DNA from: Enoplolaimus lenunculus
Taxonomy: Eukaryota > Nematoda > Enoplea > Enoplida > Thoracostomopsidae
Assembly: GCA_030248215.1 (NCBI GenBank)
Contig: JASANG010000239.1
Coordinates: forward strand, 1-64,000
Length of the DNA stretch: 64,000 nt
Reading direction: 5' to 3'
Shown here: positions 46,605 to 57,296 of the stretch, in pieces
Position numbering within the stretch: position 1 is the first letter of the stretch
How the letters are laid out: every line of letters starts with the position of its first letter
The notes under the pieces: generated by a model
Database searches by the model: none
What the model was told of the DNA's origin: nothing
Seen by the model: only the letters and a program-made list of their open reading frames with translations
Translations under genes and position numbers: made by a program

Positions 46605-47017
46605 CAGGCTGGAACCGGATATCCGCTTCTGTTTCTGTTTCCGGTAGAAATAGGTGTCGGTTTCCGTTTCCGTTATATAAATAACGGATATTATGCTTAT
46701 TGTTTACGTTCAAAATTTGTTACAAATCAGGCATATATCTCGCAAGTTTTTAGATATACTATAATTGTTCGAAATGAAATAAGAATTAATACGAAATTTA
46801 TCCAAAATCTTAAAAATTTCGATGCATCCGCCATTTTTTCTTTGTTTTTGAAAGACCGATGAATATATGCACACCTCAATTGTGTTCGCAGAAAAATAAA
46901 TCATTTTTGCAATATTATGCTTCAATGTCCGTTTTCCGTTCCCGTTTCCGTTTTTACTTTGATCACGATCCGTTTCAGTTTCCATTTCTGTTATTTTTAG
47001 TCTCCGTTTATACCCTG
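46605..47017. repeat. hAT-like MITE, GTTTCCG subfamily
   Basis: CAGGCTGGAACCGGATATCC to TCCGTTTATACCCTG with TTTCCGTTTCCG arms; related arms near 33290, 35230 and 57820. Confidence 0.6.
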
Positions 47018-47129
47018 ATGAAAGCACATTTTCAGCCGAACTATGCATATATATAATTGCAAATTTTGTAACAGAATGATTACGGTTTTAAGCACGTCCC
47101 GTAGCCTTCCCACCTTGCTAGTAGGGATT

Positions 47130-47660
47130 ATAAAAGTTTTCAGGAGGGGCATACAACGGTTTACAATGACTTATTATACATACAAGGTTAAAAACTTCCT
47201 AGGGGGACAAAATTTTTCGAAGAGGGACTGAGCCCCACTCCTCTCTGACACCCTCTGACGTATCATCTGCGTCTCAACTATGGTCCCGAATAACGAATAG
47301 TTCTGTCCTTTCATTGTGCCACTAGATACAGCGGGAAGTCTATCACCATTTCCGGCACCCTTAGAACTTTTGCTAGTTGTTCGGTGATCTGACAAAAAGC
47401 ACGAAATTTTGCAAACACATAAATTGATAGAGTACACCGTTGCAAGATGAAAGCGGGGAGTGGGGTTTTATGGAGCCCATGGCATGAGGTACGTCGGGGA
47501 ATCGATGTCCCATGAGACAGCTGACCAGTCCCAAATACAGCAAAAATCTGTCAGAAGACGCATTTGTCTCCGATTTGATATTTTTTTGCTCAAAAGTCAT
47601 ACTCTAAAAGTTATTTCCGAAGATTGCATATCAGAAATTTATATGTTCTTTAAGGTTTTC
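47130..47660. other. possible DNA-transposon remnant
   Basis: Minus-strand open stretches (KGAGNGDRLPAVSSGTMKGQ near 47350, then RVSERSGAQSLFEKF) adjoin a GAGGGACTGAGCCCC-type end. Identity uncertain. Confidence 0.25.
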
Positions 47661-47680
47661 TGATCCACTTCTTGACCCAC

Positions 47681-48867
47681 AGCGGGACAGTGTGACAGTG
47701 GGCAGTAGGACAGTAGGACAGCGGGACATTAGGACAGCGGGACAGTAGGACAGTGGGACAGTAGGACAGTGGGACAGTAGGACAGTAGGAAAGCTGGACA
47801 GTAGGACAGCGGGACAGTAGGACAGTGGGACAGTAGGACAGCGGGACGGTAGGACAGCGGGACAGTAGGACAGCGGGACAGTAGGACAGCGGGACAGTAG
47901 GACAGCGGGACAGTGGGACAATAGGACAGTGGGACAGTAGGACAGCGGGGCAGTGGGACAGTGGGACAGCTGGACAGTAGGACAGTAGGACAGTGGACCA
48001 GCGGGAAAGTAGGACAGCGGGACAGTGGGACAGCGGACAGGGGGCCGTAGGACAGCGGGACAGCGGGACAGTGGGACGGTAGGACAGCGGGACAGTAGGA
48101 CAGCGGGACAGTAGGACAGCGGGACAGTGGGACAGCGGGACAGTAGGACAGCGGGACAGCGGGACAGTGGGACAGCGGGACAGTAGGACAGCGGGACAGT
48201 AGGACAGCGGGATAGTAGGACAGTGGACAGTAGGACAGTGGGACAGTGGGACAGTGGGACAGCGGGACAGTAGGACAGCTGGACAGTAGGACAGTAGGAC
48301 AGTGGACCAGCGGGACAGTAGGACAGCGGGACAGTGGGACAGCGGACAGGGGGCCGTAGGACAGCGGGACAGCGGGACAGTGGGACGGTAGGACAGCGGG
48401 ACAGTAGGACAGCGGGACAGTAGGACAGCGGGACAGTGGGACAGCGGGACAGTAGGACAGCGGGACAGTGGGACAGCGGGACAGTGGGACAGCGGGACAG
48501 TAGGACAGTAGGACAGTGGGACAGTGGGAGAGTGGGACAGTAGGACTGCGGGACAGTGGGACAGCGGGACATTGGGACAGCGGGACGGTAGGACAGCGGG
48601 ACAGTAGGACAGTAGGACAGTGGGACAGCGAGACAGTAGGACAGTGGGAGAGCGAGACAGTAGGACAGCGGGACAGTAGGACAGCGGGACAGTGGGACAG
48701 TAGGACAGTGGGACTGTCTGTAGGACAGCGGACAGTGGGACAATGGGGCAGTGGGACGATAGGACAGCGGGACAATGGGTTAGTAGGACAGTCCCGCTGT
48801 CCTACTGTCCCCTTGTCCCACTGTCCCGGCTGTCCCACTGTCCCACTGTCCCGGGACAGTGGGACGG
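47681..48867. repeat. homogeneous 16-bp minisatellite with higher-order unit
   Basis: About 70 copies of GGGACAGTAGGACAGC and its AGTGGGACAGC variants. A distinctive block (GCGGACAGGGGGCCGTAG) recurs 309 bp apart, near 48033 and 48342. From about 48792 to 48852 the array runs on the opposite strand (CCCGCTGTCCTACTGTCC), then flips back, giving a terminal hairpin. The long overlapping minus-strand ORFs (about 370 codons each) follow from a stop-free 16-nt unit, which reads alike in all three frames. Confidence 0.95.
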
Positions 48868-48975
48868 CTCTCAGCGTAACTTGGGCCCACTTCTTGGTAA
48901 AATCAGTTTAAACACTGTACTTACGCGAAAAGCCGGGGTAATTGCTTACAATACAGAAATCAACATAAAAATCGA

Positions 48976-49298
48976 CAGGGTGCAATCGGAGGTGAAAATA
49001 CCAGAGCCGGAGCCGTAAGTCAACAAAACTTGCCGGAACCGTAGCCATAATCGAAGCCGTAATGTGTTGTTTAAATCGTTTGGCTTTGAGATTGTTTTTC
49101 ACGAAATTTCGGCAATTTTTTTTCTTTAAATTGTGCCAAAAGTTAAAACGAAACGCGCCATATATACAGATAAATTTTGTTAAACTTTACAAAAATTCAC
49201 TACCGATATTGCCGGAACGTCCGCAAAAATTCCATATTAGCCGGAACCGGAAGTCAATTTTATGCCGAAGCCGGAGGCGAATCTCCAGTTGTGCTCTG
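48976..49298. repeat. CCGGAGCC-type MITE
   Basis: CAGGGTGCAATCGGAGGTG to CTCCAGTTGTGCTCTG with GCCGGAACCG arms. Confidence 0.65.
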
Positions 49299-49656
49299 AA
49301 AATAGCCAAAATGAAATGCACTGCGATTAATTTTTTGTTAATTTATAACTGCTGTTTTTGTACTGCAGGTGATTAATACACGCTAATGTAAAAATTTGTC
49401 CAACCACCCGGTAGGGATCTGTGTACAAATCGAATTGCAACTAGTTTGTAGGTGCAATTTTATGCGATACGTAGACACTGTTAATTGTCCCGATACTGTC
49501 CGAAGGGAGTCGGGACAAAAGGTAAAAAAATAAGTGAAATAAATAAGTGTGTACTTAGACATAATCCATTTGGTTTCAACAATTTCCAACTGTTTTTGGG
49601 AAGGTATTTATCCTAGGCCTTTAGCGCAACCAAAAAAGCTATTACGCTATAAAACC

Positions 49657-50044
49657 TACTGTAGTGACTCAAATATAAGAGGGCGTAATAAGAGGGGGTC
49701 CCCATCTTGAGTCCCGATCAATAGGAGTCCGTATCCTTAATAAGAGTACGTATTAACAGCATACACTGTAAAAAATGGGGAGTCAAATTGACTCTCTCGG
49801 AAATAGGCTTTTCCTGACTACACAAACTGACTCAAAATTCGAGTCCGTCAGAGTCAAATTCGATTCATTGAATGCAAAAAACGTTTAATTCAACGGATAG
49901 TTGCAATACCGGATATATATCAGTAAGGAAGGATGGCGGAGTGCTGGTTGAAAATAAATAAGTCCGTAACCGAATAACATGGGGGTACCCTCTGGAGAGG
50001 CCAAATAAATATCAGTCCCCCGTCTTATTCGGGTCACTACAGTA
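49657..50044. repeat. CACTACAGT-family MITE with nested palindromic MITE
   Basis: Ends TACTGTAGTGACTCAAAT and CTTATTCGGGTCACTACAGTA. A GAGTCAAATTGACTC-family element (about 49764-49890) lies inside it, so it inserted later. Confidence 0.75.
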
Positions 50045-50112
50045 AAGCCTATTCCATTATTGTAAATCAAGAAAAACTGATCGCATCTAAAAAACATGAA
50101 CGATCAGTTTAA

Positions 50113-50118
50113 TTTATT
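50113..50118 (-). other. poly(A) signal AATAAA
   Basis: Minus-strand AATAAATTAAA about 100 nt after the stop of the four-TM gene. Confidence 0.6.
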
Positions 50119-50218
50119 ATCTGGCTTATTTCCGATTTGTTTCAAACATCAACCCATTCACATGTATACAAGTATTTACAGCGTGCGCTTGCGGGTGCAT
50201 GTTGCACGTTGGTATATG

Positions 50219-51049
50219 CTAGACATAAACCATTTGATTTCGACCATTTTCGTGCCGTTGTTGTCTTCGATTTAGCGTTCCACTCGCCCAAATTGCTGCA
50301 ACCAAAAGTGCGACCAACGAAACGCCTAAATTTGATCCAAAAAATGCCAAAGTCAGCCTGGTAGATTTCGTTTGCACGTCAACTTTCGCTACAATTGTCC
50401 ATATGAGCACGCAGTATCCAAACAGTGTAACAACAATTATTAGCATACAAAACGATGCAATTAATTTGCATAGAGCAGTGTTCGATGTTTTCCCACAACA
50501 GGCAACTAAAAATGGTAACACAAACGATGATAAATTCAACACAGCAAAACTGAGTATTAGCGAAAGAAGTAATTTCAACTGGCGTTGGGATGTGAGCCGA
50601 AGAAAACAGACATGACGAATGTTATCAGGATCGTATGCCGGATGGTCGAGCATTTGAATCATAAGTTGAAATTGTTGTTGAAATTGTGAGTTACTTTTAG
50701 TGGCAACCTCTTTTATTGGAGCTCGAAGTGAGTTGAGTAAATGATGATGCTCGTATAACCGTTTAAATGTGTCACTACGTGTTTTGCAGTCGTAAAATAA
50801 CGCATCCAGTGGTTGTCGAATTAAATGTGGAATACTGTAGGACCCTCGATGCTCAAGATCATTAGGAACCATTTCAAACGTTGCATTAGTTGTGTTTGTA
50901 GCGTTAATATTTACTTCACAACTTGCGAGGGTTGCAAGTTCAAGCTGTGCGTAACGAAGTATAAGCGCTGATAACGAAATTGAACCAACGATGGTAATTG
51001 AAATCAACAAGGCTACAGTTAAGTTTAATCTCCAGTTCAGAGCAGCCAT
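50219..51049 (-). CDS. four-TM membrane protein, claudin-like topology
   Basis: 276-residue intronless ORF. Hydrophobic segments lie at about 9-32, 157-182, 194-220 and 233-256. The first extracellular loop (about 33-156) has three adjacent sequons (N49-A-T, N52-T-T, N55-A-T) and Cys44, Cys88 and Cys148. The short tail is basic (RRQQRH) and ends in MVYV; a terminal Tyr-Val is the usual PDZ ligand of claudins. The claudin W-GLW-C-C signature is absent and the loop is longer than in classical claudins, so only the topology is claudin/PMP22-like. An in-frame TAA 12 nt upstream makes this ATG the first. TTAACATTTTTTAAG just before it could be a 3' splice site for a leader exon. A poly(A) signal follows. 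Function unknown; a plasma-membrane or junctional role is inference. Confidence 0.82.
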   Translation of the reverse strand: MAALNWRLNLTVALLISITIVGSISLSALILRYAQLELATLASCEVNINATNTTNATFEMVPNDLEHRGSYSIPHLIRQPLDALFYDCKTRSDTFKRLYEHHHLLNSLRAPIKEVATKSNSQFQQQFQLMIQMLDHPAYDPDNIRHVCFLRLTSQRQLKLLLSLILSFAVLNLSSFVLPFLVACCGKTSNTALCKLIASFCMLIIVVTLFGYCVLIWTIVAKVDVQTKSTRLTLAFFGSNLGVSLVALLVAAIWASGTLNRRQQRHENGRNQMVYV

Positions 51050-52107
51050 ACTTAAAAAATGTTAACTTACCGAAGCCTGTTTAATTTATATACTGCATTT
51101 TTTGATAACACCAGTTTATGTATCTAAATTGTTCGTGTCTTGGCGAAACGACAACCAGGCCCTTAGTCAAAAAATTTAATTGCTCGCCTCGTTCGCATTC
51201 AAAAACGTTTACACGAGGTTATGTTCACTCGAAATGAAATCCTGGCTACGTATTTGTTTGTGTGACTTTTGAAACTATGTGAAACCCAATTTGATGTAAT
51301 TGGGAATATTAAGTAGAGCTTGCTCTGCAAAAAGATTAGCTGTACATGCCATAAATACTTTAATACACCACAGCTTAACATTACCGGCTAATAGATGAGA
51401 GGGGCTGCATAAACCATGGAGAATAAGGGATCCTACTTAAAAATTGAGCAAAATTTATGCATTAAGCCCTATTAACATGTGAAAAAGTTGCAGCTGCAAG
51501 TTTTTCGAACGGGATTTTGGACAAAACTTGAAAGTGCAAGTTGCAGCTGCAAGTTCTCGCAGCTTCATAAGACCTCGACAAACGTCTTCTATGTTTGTCG
51601 TACGATGCGATAAGTATGACCGCTTATGGTTACAACATTCTACTTTACAATTTGTTATACAAGAAAATTTTTTACAAAAATGTTCTTATGCATCCATAAC
51701 ACGTGTTTGTTTAATAATTGCTTCTAGCGAAAACAAAGACACCACACAAGTATGGGGACAAAAATGAACAAGTGCGCTTGGCATTGAAAACATTCACGCT
51801 GTCTGTTACATTCTTGGGCGCTTGAAAAGGCTTTGACCAAGGAAAAGCTGACAACGCCTTTTTCAAACAAAAAACCCGATTAAAGCAACAATTTGTAAAT
51901 CTCACGCAGCAATCAGCTAAAACAATTTCTCAAACAAAACAAAGGTCAAAATAGGTTTAGAAATCAAATTTCGTACAATTTATTATATCAGAGTCTTAAA
52001 AACTATCGCACTGTTCCGGTTACTTCATTAGAAACAATGGCAAATTGTTTTTGATAGTTGAACAATTTAAACGCAACTAGCACAAAATCAAATTTAATAC
52101 AAACGAT
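51050..52107. other. intergenic
   Basis: 51225-51260 has a CGAAATGAAATCCTGGCTACG word shared with 56275. 51490-51555 has tandem TTGCAGCTGCAAG. Short ORFs here are not convincing. Confidence 0.5.
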
Positions 52108-52280
52108 GGTCCATGCTACTTTAAGGGGCGTCCAGGTTTCTGGTGGGTCTATATAAAAGTAGGCTTATATTCTAGATTACATTTTTTTGCATAGGCTTAG
52201 GCTTAGGAACATATTTTTACAAGGTTTAGGCTTAGGAATACGCTTAATCTACTGTTACGTCCCAAAAAGTAACATTGGCC
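52108..52280. repeat. AGGGGCGT-family MITE
   Basis: GGTCCATGCTACTTTAAGGG at one end, TTACGTCCCAAAAAGTAACA at the other, with GGCTTAGGCTTAGGAAC inside. Confidence 0.75.
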
Positions 52281-52389
52281 CAACCGATTGTATAAATATG
52301 CAAAAGCATCACAGTCAAGCCTAAATCTCCAGCGGTAAAAACCGTCAAATTAATTCAAATCGAAGAAAACGACCGATATGAAAAAACCT

Positions 52390-52614
52390 GAGCATTGACG
52401 AGCATGGGGGCATATTCGGGTAAAATTTAGTGGACAATCTCCTATCGTAATGTTTGTCCAGGGGTTTTAAGTACTTTCTCAGCTGATAACACATGAATCC
52501 GACTCCATCTGCAGATCCTTGACGAACGTAACCTCTCGATTCCAAAACCTCTCTGGTACATTTGGTTTTTCTATCTCTTGTTTTCATAAAATAGATATGT
52601 GGCCACATTGGCAA
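52390..52614 (-). pseudogene. coding-like minus-strand fragment, unidentified
   Basis: Open for about 75 codons with plausible usage: CTREVLESRGYVRQGSADGV then YQLRKYLKPLDKHYDRRL. No start, clear splice sites or family recognised. Confidence 0.25.
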
Positions 52615-52738
52615 TCAAAGCTGCGTTCGTGACTTAATGACTCGAAGCTTTGTTCAGCTGTTTATGCTAATGGGTTCTCATCAGAACTAAACCAAGTGGA
52701 TATATGTTTGTTTATCAATAGATACATGTAGCAATGCA

Positions 52739-52851
52739 GAGTGTAACCGGAAGTGAAAAATACCGGAGCCGTAGGTCAATAAATTTTCTGGAGTAAGAAC
52801 AGGGTGTTGCTGCAGCATTGTTTAATGCTTGTTTTTGAGAAATCTTTGTAT
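52739..52851. repeat. partial CCGGAGCC-type MITE
   Basis: AGAGTGTAACCGGAAGTG and TACCGGAGCCGTAGG; right end lost. Confidence 0.45.
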
Positions 52852-53152
52852 ACTGCAAAAAATGTTGAGTCAAATTGACTCACTCCGAAATAGGCTTTTC
52901 CGGACTACACAAACTGAGTCAAATTCATCTCTGCCAGAACATTCCACTCGCTGAGCGACTCGGGTGAGCCGAATTTGATTCTGGCGGAGTCGAATTTGAC
53001 TCAATTTGTGCACTCCAAAAAAGCCTGTTTCGGAGTAAGTCAATTTGACTCACCATTTTTTGCAGCGTAATAAAAATTGACTCAGTTTAGTGTAGCCCCG
53101 AAAAGCCTATTTCGGAGACAGTTAATTTGTCCCACCATTTTTTGCAGTGTAG
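52852..53152. repeat. GAGTCAAATTGACTC palindromic MITE and adjacent partial copy
   Basis: 52852-53067 has complementary ends ACTGCAAAAAATG..GAGTCAAATTGACTC and CAATTTGACTCACCATTTTT. A right-half copy follows at 53068-53152. Confidence 0.8.
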
Positions 53153-53512
53153 GAGGCATGTTTTGCTTCTGCTTCGCGCATGAAAAACTATGCGCAACTG
53201 GGCTCTTCCCCATATGTTTGTTTTTGCAAAAGTTCGTGAAAACGAAAAAACAACGTTTAGAAACGGAAAATGATTAATGTTGAAGTTTTTATAAACCTGG
53301 ATATACATGCAAATGGACCCTTTGGGCACTATATATAAAAGTTTCATTTCATTACCACCCATTCTTAATATCATATGTATGCTTATTGTGTTTTTAATAA
53401 TGCAGCCAAAGTATATAACGCAATTTTTTTAATTTTATTAAAAAATGGTAGGAAGACTTAAATTTCAGAAGATTGGTCGGAGATGAAACGCTCAACATAT
53501 GCATACATACAA

Positions 53513-53681
53513 CACTACAAAAAATGGTGAGTCAAATTGACTCTCTCCGAAATAGGTTTTTCCTGACTACACAAACCGCGTCAAAATTTAACTCCGCCTG
53601 AGTCAAATTTTGACTCAGTTTGTGTAGTCCCGAAAAGCCTATTTCGGAGAAAGTTAATTCGACTCACCATTTTTTGCAGTG
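53513..53681. repeat. GAGTCAAATTGACTC palindromic MITE, best copy
   Basis: 169 bp, almost entirely self-complementary: CACTACAAAAAATGGTGAG against CTCACCATTTTTTGCAGTG. Confidence 0.88.
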
Positions 53682-53894
53682 TAATCTTAAGATACTTGTA
53701 TATACACTACTTTCTTCCACACAGCTTTAACCTCAGCCCAAAGATATAAACCTTATCCTAAGCCTAAAAGTTGTTCCAAAATATTAAAATTTTGAAAATT
53801 GTAAGTGGAAGTGTACAACTGAAAACGGAAATTCTAAATATCTCAGCGATATTAAGTTAATACAAAGGTTTCATTTATCAGTTGTAACCTATTT

Positions 53895-54015
53895 TGTTAT
53901 AGAGTTGACTAAGAGTAACTCAGCGCACACGATTCAAAATTCAGTCTCGGGAGTTCGAATCTAGCTTGAAATTAGGTAGATTTTAGGTAAAATAGAAAAT
54001 ATTCATGTGAGAAAA
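53895..54015 (+). repeat. tRNA-derived SINE, short copy
   Basis: TTGACTAAGAGTAACTCAGC and GGGAGTTCGAATCTAGC heads; tail AAATATTCATGTGAGAAAAG like that at 61530-61550. Confidence 0.55.
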
Positions 54016-54223
54016 GATACCTCATTGTTTCCTACTGAATATTATTGAAACTTTTGTAAAATGATACTAAGAAATTAATGAAGACACCTGTCGTGATAAT
54101 CGCTTATGTGTGACATTAATTTCATAGTTTTTTATGTTGTCAACCCAAAACTGCAGTATTTGCAACAAGTAGTATCGAAAAAATTTGACGCCAACAAAAA
54201 AGCACAACGCACACATCCTAAAC

Positions 54224-54760
54224 CTATGACAATGTACAAAATGCAGTGATAACTGCGGAATGTTGTAACGGGGATCTTGGGGAGTTATTTGGAGTTTTCT
54301 GTTGATAGTTAATTCTAGCAGGGCTAGGTTTGGGTGGATTTCTGGGAATTTCTGGGGATTTGTGTAGTATTTTGGGGCAAGTTTTACTGAGATTCTGGGG
54401 TTTGATTGCCACGTTACGTTTGCATTGGATTTGTACGGTGTTAGCTAATGACTTAGTGGAATCACAGTTTAAGGTATCGTAGAGGACGTGCGGAATGCAC
54501 CTAAAATAAAAGAACTTTCGGCACTTTAGCAAGATTAAGCTCGGCAGTATAAGCATATTACTTGTATTGGTACTCGTGCTTTACTCGTATGCTATATTAT
54601 AGTGTTGGGGAGATTAAAAGGGCAAAACGACTGCATTATTGAACCAGAGCGAAATAGCGTCATTGGAAATGGACTCAGACCGCGAAGTTGATGATACGGT
54701 TAATAGCGTATGTTTTGCACATTGACTATTTAAGGTTTGGCGCTGATAAAACCTGTCATA
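54224..54760 (-). repeat. inverted partial copy of the ~1.1-kb dispersed repeat
   Basis: Read on the minus strand it matches 59210-59640 (TTTCCAATGACGCTATTTCG, CAAGTAATATGCTTATACTG, GTGCCGAAAGTTC). Class unknown. Confidence 0.7.
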
Positions 54761-55002
54761 TTTACCCGCGTGATATAAATCTTTCCCGAAGCGGAAATTT
54801 TTTACCCGACCCGCGTTTACGCGCGGGAACCCTTTCACTCTTGTCATAACTTGAGGTTCATTATTAGACGAAAGAGCATTTGGAGCATGAAAATATTTCA
54901 TTTCTAGGATCAAGACGCGGTAGTTATTTCAAATCCTATGTAAAGGTGATGAAGTTTAGGGCGAAGTTATTTCCTGCCTCTCCCTTGTATACGCTCCAAC
55001 GG

Positions 55003-55360
55003 CAGGGTACAACCAGAGGTCTGCCTCTGACTCTGTCGGCTCCGGCAGAAAATCGGCCTCCGGCCTCGGTAGAATTTTTGTCGGGGGTTCCGGCAATTTC
55101 GGTAGTAAAATTTTTGCATAATTTTGCAAACTTTATGTGTTTTTGTCACAATTTCCAGGAAAGAATTTCCGAAGTTTCACATAAAATACCATAAAACCAA
55201 ATATAACTTAACAACATATTGTTGATATTGGCTAAAATAACAAAATAACCATCTTTTTTACTACCTAATTTCGCCTCACCTCTCGCCCCGGCTTCGGCAA
55301 GTTTCGTTGACCTCCGGCTCCAGTGTCGGCTCCGGTATTTTCACCTCGGGTTGCACCATG
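55003..55360. repeat. CCGGCTCC-type MITE
   Basis: CAGGGTACAACCAGAGGTC to TTCACCTCGGGTTGCACC with GGCTCCGGCAGAAAATCGG arms. Confidence 0.65.
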
Positions 55361-57129
55361 GCTCCTAGACATCCAGTGCATGGTTTGCACGCACGATGTT
55401 TATCTGTATGTGCTGTTTGTTACAATATATCGTATATGGTAATAGCGTAATAGCGTATACAAGAAAGGATATAAGGATATATCCCCACGAAATTTCAGAA
55501 AACACGAGAAAAATATGCTCTTTTGCAGACATTCGAGTTATTTGTAAAGTTAACTGTTTTTTGCTTTTTCTTGCTCGCTACATTCGCTCACAAAACACTT
55601 TTTATGAGGATAATTTATACGTATACTGTTAGTTTTGGAGTTTATAAAGCAGTGTTTTTGCGATGCATAGTTTGTGAACGAAACAAAGATTGTTTATTTG
55701 GTGTTGGTAGTATTTGAAAAGCCGTTCGGGGAACATTGAGATTTCCAGAATTATCAGATCCGTAATTTAGTAGAGGCGGGTTCTAGAGTGCTTATTCAAG
55801 CTGTCTTTTCCGCAATGGGACACAGTTATTCATTTCGATCAGGGTGTAGCCAGGGGTTCATTTATGGAAGGTATGATGTCATATAGAGGGTTTTTTACTG
55901 CAAGCATAATATTTTAGAGGTTAAGAAACTTTTAAATCTGAACAATTTTTATTCAACGCACTTTTATTTTACCAGAATTAAATTTGGTTTGATAAATATG
56001 ATACATCTCTACCGTTTATACACATTTTTGGACACACATGCATTCTAATACACTCTGATACGTTAGTATATCCAGCCCCTGAACGAATACAAGGGAGATC
56101 AGGTAAAGGGCGGTTATATATCGCACCGAAATTTTGCACAGACAAGAGAAAAGCATAATATTTTACTAAGAACAACAATAATTTTGTCGGTTGGTTGCCT
56201 ATTGGTCAAAAAGGCACATCTTGCACCGCTCGAACGCCAAAAACTATATTTTGTATCAAGTTGTTCCCGCTCGTAATGAAATCCTGGCTACGCTTCTGAA
56301 GAAAAATTTATTAAATATATATCCACATATACTGTTTGGTGTGCGCTTCGTTTTTTGTGCTGCTACAAACCTTTATTCATCCAAAGGTAACATATCATAA
56401 TGGGGCTCCAATGTGTATACGATGTGACTATGATAGTAATAGCTATGTGTTTTGGCCATTTTTTTGGTTTTAGTAGTTTTCTGGGCGGTAAAGTATACTG
56501 CTATCTGGTTTTCTCATGGTTTTGGGATTATTTTGATGTTTAATGTGTGCTGGGGTGGGTCGATGGGTATAGGCGTGGCTAGGATTTTGAGAAGGGGGGG
56601 CGGGTTGCGTTCTGTAAAAACTTCGAAGGGGGTTTTTATTTTCCAACTCAAACCCTGTCTAAAAACGATAGTACTGAAATCACAAAGGCGGTTTGACACT
56701 TCCCCTTTCTGTATATGCCACTGTTGATGGTGTACACATGCTATTGTGAGAGGGATTTTGGGCAGTTTTGGCTGCTAATTGCTTATAACATGGTCAGAAG
56801 CGTGGACACGCAGCTGGCTCTTAATTTCTGTTTGACAGCTTAAGCTATATTTGGAAATTTTACAGCGCTGCTTTTCTTTTTTCAAATGGCCCAATTTTTT
56901 TCTACGATAAAAATTCGGTTTAAACTGCATTATTGTTTTCTGAGATTTTCGAAGCCATTTCCTTTTTCAGCAAGTTTAGAGTGAGCGCTGATCAAAATGT
57001 GAAATTTCAATAATTTTTTACGTCGCTCGGCGATTAATAGAAATTGCATTGGTTGCTCCTCTGTACGGACTGGCGATCATCATTGTTGGACCGGTCCAAT
57101 ACTGACTGTAAACGGGCTGTATTTAGTGT
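55361..57129. other. intergenic with transposon ends
   Basis: 56560-56720 is a hAT-like end (GGCGTGGCTAGGATTTTGAG, then GGGGGGCGG) resembling 39.9-40.1 kb. 55845 and 56275 carry TAGCCAGG/CCTGGCTACG words. No gene seen. Confidence 0.45.
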
Positions 57130-57296
57130 TGGAGTCATTTATGCACTACAATTTGGGATATAAGTGACATTTATGGACTCTTAGGGTTAAGGGACTCTAT
57201 CCGTTCACGGACTATTAGATACAGACTCCTATTGATTGGGACTCAAAATAGGGACTCTCTCTTATTAATACCCCCTCTTATTCCGGTCACTACAGT
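57130..57296. repeat. CACTACAGT-family MITE
   Basis: Right half TATTGATTGGGACTC to CTTATTCCGGTCACTACAGT; left end diverged. Confidence 0.65.

Noticed and set aside
47631-48838. Two overlapping minus-strand ORFs of about 370 codons
   Set aside because: A 16-nt unit without stop words reads the same peptide in all three frames, so open frames are automatic and are not evidence of a protein.
47681-48867. CRISPR-like array
   Set aside because: Units are contiguous with no unique spacers; this is an animal minisatellite.
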